Source: Acidimicrobiaceae bacterium (lineage in GTDB: Bacteria; Actinomycetota; Acidimicrobiia; Acidimicrobiales; Ilumatobacteraceae). From it: 64,000 nucleotides of DNA. The notes beneath the pieces were generated by a model. The model saw nothing but the letters and a program-made list of their open reading frames with translations. It had not been told where the DNA came from and searched no databases. Position 1 is the first letter of the stretch; every line of letters starts with the position of its first letter. The translations under genes and the position numbers were made by a program. The DNA lies in NCBI GenBank assembly GCA_020637235.1, contig JACJWG010000008.1:1-64000 (forward strand), written 5' to 3'. This document shows, piece by piece, positions 23,761-31,546 of the stretch.

Positions 23761-25193
23761 GCCGGCCCGCAGCGGAGATCGGGCGCGACGCCGATGTCGT
23801 CGTGGTGGGTGCCGGCGTCGCCGGGCTGGCTGCGGCGCTCGCCGCTCGCGCCCGCGGGGCGCGGCGGGTGTCGGTGCTCGAGTCGGAGCACGTCGTCGGT
23901 GGCTCCGCGCTCGGCACCGACGGTGCCATCGCCGCAGCCGGCACTCGCCGTCAGCGTGCACGCGGTGTCGTCGACCATCCGGCGGCACTGGTGCACGACC
24001 ACGTGCAGCGCAACGGTGGCGACCTCGACGTGGCGCTGGTGCGGCTGCTCGCCGAGGCGATCGTGCCCACGATCGACTGGCTCGGCGACCTCGGCGCAAG
24101 GTTCCACGACGAGCTCGGGATCGGCGACGACCTCGTCGCCCGGTTGCACGTGCCGGTCGGCGGTGCAGCGTCGATCGTCGAGGTGCTCCACGGCCGGTGC
24201 CGGGACGCCGGCGTCGAGGTGTCGCTCGGTCGTCGCGTCGAGCGGCTGGTGGTGCACGACGGTGCGGTGGCCGGCGTGGCAGACCGGTCCGAGGAGGAGG
24301 CGATCGGTGCGGGGGCGGTGGTGCTGGCGGCGGGCGGCTTCGGCCACGACGCCGAGCTGCTGGCCGCGCACTTCCCGTCGGCCGCTGCCACGGGCGAGGC
24401 GTGGTACGTGGGTGCGCCGGGTAGCCGCGGCGACGCCCTGCGCCTCGGTGCACACGTGCAGGCGCAGACGGTCGGCCACGACATCGGCCTGCGACATCTG
24501 CACGCGGGCGGCGATCGGGTCGTGGAGCCCGAGCTGCCCGGCTGGGTGGTGCTCGTCGACGGCGACGGCCGGCGGGTGTGTGACGAGACGTCCACGGCGG
24601 CGACGCTCGACCAGGTGGTGCGCCGTCACGGCGACCGGGTGTGGGCGATCTGCAGCACCGCTCAACTGGTGGCGTCGGACGCCACGGTGCGTTCGCACCG
24701 CCCGCTGCCGGGTGCCACGCCGCGGCCGTCGGCGCGATGGACGGTCGACGGTGTGGAGACGATGCTGCGTACCGGACGAGCCGTGCGTGGCGTCACGGTG
24801 GCCGACCTGGCGCTCGCGCTCGACATCGACGCCGCCGTGCTCGGTGGCACGATCGATCGGTACCGGGCCGATGCCGACCGGCGCGACGACCGCCAGTTCG
24901 GGAAGGACCCGACGTCGCTCGAACCGCTCGGCGCCGGCCCGTACGTCGCCGTCGAGCTGCGCCCGTCGGCGGTGAGTCTCACCACGCACGGGCTCAGGGT
25001 CGACCAGGCGGCGCAGGTGCTCGACGCAGCGTCACGCCCGATCGACGGGTTGTTCGCCGCCGGCGAGTGTGTCGGTGGGGTGCTCGGCGGTCATGTCGGC
25101 CGTGGCCTGCCGCTCGCTGCGGCGCTCGTGTTCGGGCGCACGGCCGGCGAGTCCGCCGCAGCCCGGTCGTTGCGTCGCCTGCGTCAGCCGTAG
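23757..25193 (+). CDS. FAD-dependent dehydrogenase/reductase (fumarate reductase/KSTD-like)
   Basis: A 478-residue flavoprotein of the FAD-binding-2 family, which holds fumarate reductase, 3-ketosteroid dehydrogenase and urocanate reductase. Dinucleotide motif V-V-V-V-G-A-G-V-A-G-L-A at about 13-24, E-S-E-H-V-V-G-G-S, internal A-V-V-L-A-A-G-G-F-G-H-D and C-terminal G-L-F-A-A-G-E-C-V-G-G-V-L-G-G-H-V-G-R-G-L-P-L, the FAD-closing motif. Relatively short, lacking long insertions. It overlaps the PhyH gene start-to-stop by 4 bp (ATGA), suggesting a two-step oxidation pathway. Its 3' end overlaps nifU-like gene by 10 bp on the other strand. Confidence 0.85.
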   Translation: MSRPAAEIGRDADVVVVGAGVAGLAAALAARARGARRVSVLESEHVVGGSALGTDGAIAAAGTRRQRARGVVDHPAALVHDHVQRNGGDLDVALVRLLAEAIVPTIDWLGDLGARFHDELGIGDDLVARLHVPVGGAASIVEVLHGRCRDAGVEVSLGRRVERLVVHDGAVAGVADRSEEEAIGAGAVVLAAGGFGHDAELLAAHFPSAAATGEAWYVGAPGSRGDALRLGAHVQAQTVGHDIGLRHLHAGGDRVVEPELPGWVVLVDGDGRRVCDETSTAATLDQVVRRHGDRVWAICSTAQLVASDATVRSHRPLPGATPRPSARWTVDGVETMLRTGRAVRGVTVADLALALDIDAAVLGGTIDRYRADADRRDDRQFGKDPTSLEPLGAGPYVAVELRPSAVSLTTHGLRVDQAAQVLDAASRPIDGLFAAGECVGGVLGGHVGRGLPLAAALVFGRTAGESAAARSLRRLRQP

Positions 25194-25555
25194 GAGGCCT
25201 TCGGCGTCCAACCGCCGAAGCCGCTGACGTCGCTCTCCTGCACGTCACCGATCACCTCGGTCACCCACGACAGGCGCTCGCGCAGGATGCGGTTGACACC
25301 GCCGTTCAGCGTGGCGGCCGACACGGCGCACGAACCACAGGCACCGGTGAGCTGGAGCCGGACGACCCCGGTCTCGACGTCGACGCCCAGCACCTCGAGC
25401 GCCCCGCCGTCGGCGGCGATGACCGGCTGGATCACGTCGATCACATCGGCCAGATCGCGCACCCGGCGCGAGGCGTCGGGGTGCTCACCGGTGACCGGGA
25501 AGGGGCTCGTCGTCGGTTCCACGGTCCCATCCAACCCCGTCCGACCGATTTTCAT
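25184..25555 (-). CDS. NifU-like Fe-S cluster scaffold protein
   Basis: A 123-residue protein consisting of the NifU C-terminal (Nfu) domain, with V-I-D-V-I-Q-P-V-I-A-A-D-G-G-A-L-E-V and the cluster-binding C-x2-C in L-T-G-A-C-G-S-C-A-V-S near 72-79. Such proteins carry a 4Fe-4S cluster between subunits and hand it to apo-enzymes. A 40-residue N-terminal extension is unassigned. The molybdopterin enzyme and other Fe-S proteins of the cell are plausible clients (inference). ATG at 25555. Confidence 0.9.
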   Translation of the reverse strand: MKIGRTGLDGTVEPTTSPFPVTGEHPDASRRVRDLADVIDVIQPVIAADGGALEVLGVDVETGVVRLQLTGACGSCAVSAATLNGGVNRILRERLSWVTEVIGDVQESDVSGFGGWTPKASYG

Positions 25556-25586
25556 GCCATCCGACTACCGAAAATCCGCTTCGTGA

Positions 25587-26816
25587 TCAGAGGCGCTCGA
25601 TGATGGTGGCGGTCCCCATGCCGCCGCCGGTGCACATCGTCACCAGGCCGGTCGACAGGTCGCGGCGCTCGAGCTCGTCGAGCAGGGTGCCGATCAGCAT
25701 CGAGCCGGTCGCACCGATCGGGTGGCCGAGTGCCATCGCGCCGCCGTTCACGTTCGTCTTGTCCCAGTCGGCGCCCGTGTCGCGCAGCCACTTCAGGACG
25801 ACCGCTGCGAACGCCTCGTTCACCTCGAACAGGTCGATGTCGTCGATCGTCATCCCGGCCTTCTTCAGCACCAGGTGGGTGGCCGGACCGGGGGCCGTGA
25901 GCATGATCACGGGCTCGGTGCCGGCCACGGCGGTCATCACGATCCGGGCTCGCGGCGTCATGCCGTGGGCCTTCGCGTAATCGGGCGACGTGACGAGCAC
26001 CGCGCCTGCCCCGTCGACCACACCCGAGCTGTTGCCGGCATGATGTACGTGCTCGATCGCGTCGATGTGGGGATAGGCGAGGCGGGCGATCTCGTCGATG
26101 CTCTTGCCACGGTCGGGCAACACGTGTGAGCCCATACCGGCGAAGCTCGGCGCCAGCTTGGCGAGGTCGGCCAGGGTGGTGCCCGGGCGCGGGAACTCCT
26201 CGTGGTCGAGCGCCAGGGTGCCGTCGTCGTGGAAGATCGGCACCAGCGACTTGTCGAAGCGGCCCTCGGCGATCGCGGCCTGGGCGCGGTTCTGGCTGTC
26301 GACGCCGAGCTGGTCGCACTGCTCGCGGGTGAACCCCTCGGTGGTGGCGATCAGGTCGGCCGAGATGCCCTGGGGCACCATGTCGTACTGGTCGCGCAGG
26401 TGCCGGTTGTTGGCGGTGAACCCGTCGACGTGCATCGGCGCAGGTCGCGACATGCTCTCCACGCCGCCGGCGACGACGAGGTCCTGGAAGCCCGACAGCA
26501 CCCCCATCGCCGCGAAGTTCACGGCCTGCTGGCCCGAGCCGCAGAAGCGGTTGAGCGTCACGCCGGGGGCCTCGATCGACCAGCCGGCGTCGAGTGCGGC
26601 CATGCGGGCGATGTCCATCGAGTGGTCACCGCTGCCGGCGCCGCAGCCCATGACGACGTCGTCGACCTCGCGGGTGTCGAACCCGTTGCGTTGCTGCAGG
26701 GCGTTCAGCACCTGGGCGAGGATGCGCTGCGGGTGCACCTGGTGCAGGGCGCCGCTCTCCTTGCCCTTGCCACGCGGCGAGCGCACGGCGTCGATGATCC
26801 AGGCTTCACGTTCCAT
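25587..26816 (-). CDS. Acetyl-CoA acetyltransferase / thiolase family
   Basis: A 409-residue thiolase that makes or cleaves 3-ketoacyl-CoA. Nucleophile Cys in N-R-F-C-G-S-G-Q-Q near 91, E-V-N-E-A-F-A near 317, N-V-N-G-G-A-M-A-L-G-H-P-I-G-A-T-G near 353 (catalytic His) and C-T-G-G-G-M-G near 397 are all present. Close to the FadA/FadA5-like degradative thiolases of actinobacteria used for fatty acid or sterol side-chain breakdown. It starts 27 bp after the amidohydrolase gene, behind an AGGAGA ribosome site, so the two form an operon whose joint role is not obvious. Confidence 0.93.
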   Translation of the reverse strand: MEREAWIIDAVRSPRGKGKESGALHQVHPQRILAQVLNALQQRNGFDTREVDDVVMGCGAGSGDHSMDIARMAALDAGWSIEAPGVTLNRFCGSGQQAVNFAAMGVLSGFQDLVVAGGVESMSRPAPMHVDGFTANNRHLRDQYDMVPQGISADLIATTEGFTREQCDQLGVDSQNRAQAAIAEGRFDKSLVPIFHDDGTLALDHEEFPRPGTTLADLAKLAPSFAGMGSHVLPDRGKSIDEIARLAYPHIDAIEHVHHAGNSSGVVDGAGAVLVTSPDYAKAHGMTPRARIVMTAVAGTEPVIMLTAPGPATHLVLKKAGMTIDDIDLFEVNEAFAAVVLKWLRDTGADWDKTNVNGGAMALGHPIGATGSMLIGTLLDELERRDLSTGLVTMCTGGGMGTATIIERL

Positions 26817-26843
26817 TCGGGGGTTCTCCTGTGGTGATGTCGT

Positions 26844-28565
26844 TCAGGGTCGGGCGGCCGGCCGGACGAGCTCGCCGGGTCGGGTGTCGAGGGCTTCGGC
26901 GACGAGCGAGCCGTCGCGTACGACCGGCACGCCGTTGACGAGCAGGTGACGCATGCCCTCGGGCTGGTCGGCGGTCAGCCGCTCGCAGTCGGCCGGGAAG
27001 TCGCGCACCCGACGCAGCGGGCCGGGCGCGACGGTTGCCGGATCGAACACGGCCAGGTCGGCGATCGCGCCCTCGCGAACCACGCCACGATCCGCGAAGC
27101 CGAAGATGTCGGCCTGCTGCTGGGTGAGCTTGTGGATCGCCTCCTCGAGCGTGAGCACACCCTTGCCCCGCACCCAGTTGCCGAGCAGATCGGTGGCGAG
27201 TGGCGCATCGCACAGTTGGCCCACGTGGGCGCCGGCGTCGCTCAGCCCCAGGGTGCACCCCTCGGTGCGCAGCAGGGTGGCGATGCCCTCCTGGTCGTCG
27301 TTCGCGAGCACGGCCTTCACCCGGAACCGCCGCAGATCGGGTTCGTCGAGGGTGAGATCGAGCAGGGTGTCGAACGGATCGGCCTCGCGCTCGGCGGCCA
27401 GATCGATCAGCCGGCGCCCGACGTGTTCGGGATGGGCGTCGCTCTCCATGATCTCGTAGGTCTCCCAGCGCGGCGGGATGCCCTTGCCCGACGACCAGCC
27501 GTCGCGCACCCGCTGGCGCCACTCGAGGTCGGCGTAGTGGGCGCGCCGCCCGTAGATCGACATCGGCATCAACTCGGCGAACACCGGTGACGTGTTCAGG
27601 GTGAACGGTTCGATCATCGTCATCGAGAACGTCAGCGGCCGGCAACTCACCTGCGGGTACACCTGGGCGCCGCGAGCGACGCCGCGCTGGTGGATCTCGA
27701 GCGCCTTCAGATGTGCGCCGGTGTTGGTGGTGAGCAACGCGGTCCAGGTGAGCGGCACGCCCAACTCGAGCTGGAGGTCGTAGAGCTGTTCGAAGCGCAG
27801 TCCGTCGCTGGTGCCGTTGATGCCGATGACACCGCGGCCGGTGTCGGCCACGGCGCGGCAGAGCCCCTCGACCTCGGCCCGATCCGCCCACCGGCTCGGG
27901 ATCGGACGACCGTCGGCGCCCAGGTGGGTGACCGCGAAGCTCGTCGCGAATCCCACCGCGCCGGCGTCCATCGCCTCGCTGACGAGCGACGCCATCTGCT
28001 CGATCTCGTCGCGGGTGGCGGTGCGTGCCGAGGCGTCCTCGCCCATCACGTAGATCCGCAGCGGGGTGTGGCCGATGTAGGCCGCGTAGTTGAGCACCGT
28101 GCCGCGCTGCTCGATCGAGCGCAGGTACTCGGGGAACGACTCGAACTCCCACGGGATGCCGGCGTTCAGCGATGCCGGATCCATGTCCTCGACCTTCTCG
28201 AGGGTGTGTGCGATGAGCTCTCGGTCGTCGGGGCGGGTGGGCGCGATCGAGAAGCCACAGTTGCCGGCCACCACGGTGGTGACGCCGTGGAAGCACGACG
28301 GTGTGAGCGCCGGGTCCCAGAAGACCTGCGCGTCGTAGTGGGTGTGGATGTCGATGAAGCCCGGGCTGACCACGCAGCCGGTGGCATCGAGTTCGCGATC
28401 GCCGGCCAGGTCGGTTCCGATCGCGACGATCCGGCCGTCGCGCACCGCGACGTCGGCGCGCACCCCGGGGGCACCGGTGCCGTCCACCACGGTGCCGCCG
28501 CGGATGACGAGCACCTCACCGTCGGTACGGTCGCCCGAGCGTCGGATGGTCTGGTCCTCGCCCAT
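26844..28565 (-). CDS. N-acyl-D-amino-acid deacylase-like amidohydrolase
   Basis: A 573-residue amidohydrolase-superfamily enzyme. G-G-T-V-V-D-G-T-G opens the small beta sandwich, D-I-H-T-H-Y-D-A-Q-V near 70 gives the H-x-H metal site, and A-G-N-C-G-F-S-I-A-P, the later L-S-D-A-G-A-H-V-G-Q and G-V-V-R-E-G-A-I-A-D-L-A-V-F-D belong to the D-aminoacylase (DAN) subgroup. It would release an acyl group from an N-acyl-D-amino acid, or hydrolyse a related cyclic amide. ATG at 28565 chosen; the frame extends to 29096 through the opposite Hsp20 gene, which cannot be coding. First gene of an operon with the thiolase. Confidence 0.85.
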   Translation of the reverse strand: MGEDQTIRRSGDRTDGEVLVIRGGTVVDGTGAPGVRADVAVRDGRIVAIGTDLAGDRELDATGCVVSPGFIDIHTHYDAQVFWDPALTPSCFHGVTTVVAGNCGFSIAPTRPDDRELIAHTLEKVEDMDPASLNAGIPWEFESFPEYLRSIEQRGTVLNYAAYIGHTPLRIYVMGEDASARTATRDEIEQMASLVSEAMDAGAVGFATSFAVTHLGADGRPIPSRWADRAEVEGLCRAVADTGRGVIGINGTSDGLRFEQLYDLQLELGVPLTWTALLTTNTGAHLKALEIHQRGVARGAQVYPQVSCRPLTFSMTMIEPFTLNTSPVFAELMPMSIYGRRAHYADLEWRQRVRDGWSSGKGIPPRWETYEIMESDAHPEHVGRRLIDLAAEREADPFDTLLDLTLDEPDLRRFRVKAVLANDDQEGIATLLRTEGCTLGLSDAGAHVGQLCDAPLATDLLGNWVRGKGVLTLEEAIHKLTQQQADIFGFADRGVVREGAIADLAVFDPATVAPGPLRRVRDFPADCERLTADQPEGMRHLLVNGVPVVRDGSLVAEALDTRPGELVRPAARP

Positions 28566-28724
28566 CGGTCCTCCTCCGTCAACCTCGAACCACGCGTCGA
28601 GTCGCCGCGGGTACTCGTCATCGTCGCACGTCGCACGGCCCCTCGGCGGGGTCGGACGCAAGAGGTCGTTGGTCCCTGGCATCGGCCCGGGCGGGCGGGA
28701 CACTCGGATCGGAGACCACCACAC

Positions 28725-28743
28725 GGCCCGCACCGTGCGGGCC
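28725..28743 (+). promoter_or_regulatory. Hairpin directly upstream of the hsp20 ribosome binding site
   Basis: Perfect 8-bp stem GGCCCGCA / TGCGGGCC with loop CCG, ending 6 nt before the AGGAGGTG ribosome binding site at 28750-28757. Because Hsp20 genes are often under RNA-thermometer control, this leader is a candidate, though the hairpin does not itself cover the site. Confidence 0.35.
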
Positions 28744-28761
28744 CGCATGAGGAGGTGCCTC

Positions 28762-29205
28762 ATGAGCAAGAACAAGATCAGCCCCGCCGCCGAGCAGTGG
28801 CCGGCATTCCTTCGCACACTCGGGCTGCCCGAGTCGTGGCAGCAGTTCCTCGACGCGGAGACCATCCGGGTCGAGCAGTTCCGCGACGGCGACACACTCG
28901 TCGTGCGGGCCGAGTTGCCGGGCATCGATCCCGAGCGCGACGTGGACGTCACCATCGCCGACGGGATGCTGCGCATCCACGCCGAACGGACGCAGCGCCG
29001 GACACCCGAGCCGAGCACCGGCACCGACACCTTGCACGCCCGGAGCGAGTTCCGGTACGGTGCGTTCACCCGTGTGCTCGCGCTGCCGGCCGGCACCGCC
29101 GACGCCGATGTGACGGCGACCTACACCGACGGCATCCTCGAAGTACGGGTGCCCACCCGCCCCGACGACGACCGCTCGCGCAAGGTGGCGGTGACCAGGA
29201 GTTGA
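28762..29205 (+). CDS. Hsp20/alpha-crystallin small heat shock protein
   Basis: A 147-residue holdase chaperone. The alpha-crystallin domain runs from about 40 to 140 (D-T-L-V-V-R-A-E-L-P-G-I-D-P-E-R-D-V-D, then F-R-Y-G-A-F-T-R-V-L-A-L-P and the closing Y-T-D-G-I-L-E-V-R-V-P). Short N-terminus with aromatic residues as usual. The start at 28762 is set by the strong AGGAGGTG at 28750-28757, 4 nt upstream; an in-frame ATG at 28747 would lie before that site and is rejected. Divergent from the amidohydrolase gene. Confidence 0.93.
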   Translation: MSKNKISPAAEQWPAFLRTLGLPESWQQFLDAETIRVEQFRDGDTLVVRAELPGIDPERDVDVTIADGMLRIHAERTQRRTPEPSTGTDTLHARSEFRYGAFTRVLALPAGTADADVTATYTDGILEVRVPTRPDDDRSRKVAVTRS

Positions 29206-29262
29206 CCGGCCGGGCGCCGATCGGTCCCCGCTCGTCGACGTCGCCGCGACAAAGATGAGCGG

Positions 29263-29700
29263 GTGACCGACCGACGCCCTCGTCCCGTCGCCCGACGCAC
29301 CCTGATCCTCGCCCCGCTGCCCGTCGCAGCCGCGCTGCTCGTGGCCTGTGGCAGCGACGCCCCCGATCTGCCGGGCCTCTCGGCGACGGGCGAGCGGGGT
29401 CGCGCCGCCGCGTCCCGGTTCGGTTGTGCGGCCTGCCACGGCGCGAGTGGTGAGGGTGGTCCGAACGGCACCGGCTCGGCCTTCGTCGGCCTGTACGGAT
29501 CGACCGTCACCCTCGACGACGGCACCACCGTCGTGGCCGATGAGGCATACCTCACCGAGTCGATCGTCGACCCGCACGCGAAGCAGGTGGCGGGCTATCC
29601 GCAGCTGATGCCCGAGGTGGCCCTCACCGAGCAGGACGTCGCGGCGATCGTGCAGTACATCGTCGAGCTGGCGACCCCCGCCGCCACGGGCACACCCTGA
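29263..29700 (+). CDS. Lipoprotein c-type cytochrome
   Basis: A 145-residue exported monohaem cytochrome. Basic N-terminus, hydrophobic stretch and lipobox L-V-A-C with lipid-attachment Cys29; haem motif C55-A-A-C58-H59; axial Met in P-Q-L-M-P-E-V near 113. The sequence between them (Y-L-T-E-S-I-V-D-P-H-A-K-Q-V-A-G-Y) resembles the cytochrome c domain fused to cytochrome oxidase subunit II, so it probably carries electrons on the outer face of the membrane to a terminal oxidase or to a periplasmic partner. GTG start. It lies 58 bp before the alcohol dehydrogenase gene and may be its electron acceptor only if both share a pathway, which is not shown. Confidence 0.9.
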   Translation: MTDRRPRPVARRTLILAPLPVAAALLVACGSDAPDLPGLSATGERGRAAASRFGCAACHGASGEGGPNGTGSAFVGLYGSTVTLDDGTTVVADEAYLTESIVDPHAKQVAGYPQLMPEVALTEQDVAAIVQYIVELATPAATGTP

Positions 29701-29758
29701 TAGAACACGAGGTGATCGGCCGTCGAACGGGCGGCCGCAGCTTCGTGAGGGGATCGAC

Positions 29759-30850
29759 ATGCAGGTGAAGGCCGCCGTACTCCGCGACCCGGCAGGCGCG
29801 TACGCGATCGAGGACGTCGAGCTCGCCGCACCGCGTGCCGACGAGGTGCTGGTGCGCATCGTCGGTGCCGGCATGTGCCACACCGACGTCCTCCCGCGCA
29901 CCGGGATGATCGCACCACCGCCGGTGATCACCGGTCACGAGGGCGCCGGCGTCGTGGAAGCCGTCGGTGCCGACGTCACCGGCGTGCAGGTGGGCGACCA
30001 CGTGGTGCTGTCGTTCGACTCGTGCGGCGCGTGTCGCAACTGCCTCGTCGACCAGCCCGCCTACTGCGACACGTTCATGGCCCGCAACCTGTTCGGGGTG
30101 AACCTCGACGGCTCGACGCCGGTGACCGGCGCCGACGGTGCCCCGGTGTCGGCACGCTGGTTCGGTCAGTCGTCGTTCGCCACGCACTGCCTCGCCACCG
30201 CCCGCAACGTGGTCGTGGTCGACCCGAGCCTGCCGCTCGAGCAGCTCGGGCCGCTCGGCTGCGGCATCCAGACCGGTGCCGGATCGATCCTGGTCGCGAT
30301 GGACGTCCAGCCGGGCACCAGCCTCGTCGTGTTCGGCGCCGGTGCGGTCGGGCTCGCCGCCGTGATGGCGGGCAGGGTGGCCGGTGCCTCGACGATCATC
30401 GCCGTCGACCTGCAGCCGCACCGCCGCGACCTCGCGCTCGAACTCGGTGCCACCCACGCACTCGACGGCGCCGATCCTGGGATCGTGGCGGCGATCCTCG
30501 AGATCACCGGCGGTGGCGCGCAGTACGCGTTCGACACCACGGGCATCCCTGCGGTCATCAAGAACGGTCTGCTGGCGCTCCGGATGACGGGCGTGATGGG
30601 CCTCGTCGGGGTGCAGCAGGGCGACCTGGTGCTCGACAGCTCGAGCTGGATCGGCAAGACGATGATGAACATCCTCGAAGGCGGCGCGAAGCCCCAGGAT
30701 TTCATCCCACGGATGATCCAGCTGTGGCAGGACGGCCGCTTCCCGTTCGACCGTCTGATCGAGACGTATCCCATGAGCCGGATCAACGAAGCCGAGCAGT
30801 CGTCGCTCGCCGGCGGCACGATCAAGCCGGTGCTGCTGCCCGAGGGCTGA
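29759..30850 (+). CDS. Zinc-dependent alcohol dehydrogenase (MDR family)
   Basis: A 363-residue NAD(P)-dependent enzyme. Catalytic zinc ligands are in G-A-G-M-C-H-T-D and G-H-E-G-A-G, the structural zinc Cys set in S-C-G-A-C-R-N-C-L-V-D-Q-P-A-Y-C, and the cofactor loop in V-F-G-A-G-A-V-G-L-A-A-V. An Asp in I-A-V-D-L-Q follows the last strand, favouring NAD. Best matched to the aryl/benzyl alcohol dehydrogenase branch; the end (T-I-K-P-V-L-L-P) also fits. GAGGGG ribosome site 6 nt before ATG. Independent unit between cytochrome and membrane-protein genes. Confidence 0.92.
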   Translation: MQVKAAVLRDPAGAYAIEDVELAAPRADEVLVRIVGAGMCHTDVLPRTGMIAPPPVITGHEGAGVVEAVGADVTGVQVGDHVVLSFDSCGACRNCLVDQPAYCDTFMARNLFGVNLDGSTPVTGADGAPVSARWFGQSSFATHCLATARNVVVVDPSLPLEQLGPLGCGIQTGAGSILVAMDVQPGTSLVVFGAGAVGLAAVMAGRVAGASTIIAVDLQPHRRDLALELGATHALDGADPGIVAAILEITGGGAQYAFDTTGIPAVIKNGLLALRMTGVMGLVGVQQGDLVLDSSSWIGKTMMNILEGGAKPQDFIPRMIQLWQDGRFPFDRLIETYPMSRINEAEQSSLAGGTIKPVLLPEG

Positions 30851-30921
30851 GCCTCGCCGGCCCCGAGCGCCGGATCTCCGACGGGGCCGGGTCATCCGCG
30901 TCCGGTGCCCGCGTCGGCGGG

Positions 30922-30927
30922 TACCGT
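30922..30927 (+). promoter_or_regulatory. Candidate -10 element of the small membrane protein gene
   Basis: TACCGT, 6 nt before the GTG at 30934. Confidence 0.4.
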
Positions 30928-30933
30928 CGGCCC

Positions 30934-31488
30934 GTGCGTCGGGGTCCGGTGATCGGGGCGGTGGTGGTGGCAGTGGCGCTGATCGCCGCCGCCTTCACCG
31001 GCATCTCCACGGTCGACGCCACCGTCGGCGGTGCGGCCGACCGCCGGTTCGGACTCGTGCGGCTCGACGGGCTCGTCGGGGAGTCGTTGCTGCTCGTCGG
31101 CGTCGCACTGGTCGGGCTCACCATCGCCGGCGCCCGCCGCGCCGTGCCCGTCGGGGCGGTGTTGGGTGCGGCCGCCCTCGCGGCAGCGTCGTCGTTCGTG
31201 GCTCGTGTGTCGCTCGCCGCCGACGCCGACGCCGTGCGCGACTTCCTCGCCGGCGGCGGCTCGGCCGCCGGGGCCGACAGCCGGCTCGTCACGGCGGTCG
31301 ACGGCCGGCTCACCGACATCGACGTGGGTGCCAACCTCGTGTTGCTCGCGACGGCGGGTGCGGCTGCGTTGGTGACGCTCGGTTGGGTGGCGTGGGTCGA
31401 ACTCGACGATCGCCGACGCCACCTCGCGCCGGTCGCCGACGACTCGCACGGACCGATCGCCGATCCATCACAGGATCCTCACATCTGA
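30934..31488 (+). CDS. Predicted membrane protein, function unknown
   Basis: About 184 residues with four likely transmembrane helices: V-I-G-A-V-V-V-A-V-A-L-I-A-A-A-F near 5, S-L-L-L-V-G-V-A-L-V-G-L-T-I-A near 50, G-A-V-L-G-A-A-A-L-A-A-A-S near 73 and L-V-L-L-A-T-A-G-A-A-A-L-V-T-L near 135, then a hydrophilic Asp/His tail. The charged segment between helices 1 and 2 (D-R-R-F-G-L-V-R-L-D) would be outside. I do not recognise the family. GTG start supported by TACCGT at 6 nt; the longer open frame overlaps the dehydrogenase gene and is not coding. Confidence 0.7.
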   Translation: MRRGPVIGAVVVAVALIAAAFTGISTVDATVGGAADRRFGLVRLDGLVGESLLLVGVALVGLTIAGARRAVPVGAVLGAAALAAASSFVARVSLAADADAVRDFLAGGGSAAGADSRLVTAVDGRLTDIDVGANLVLLATAGAAALVTLGWVAWVELDDRRRHLAPVADDSHGPIADPSQDPHI

Positions 31489-31546
31489 GCTGCATCGTGC
31501 GTGCTGCCATCGACCCCCCGGTGGCCGCCAGCCCGAGGAGTTCGAG

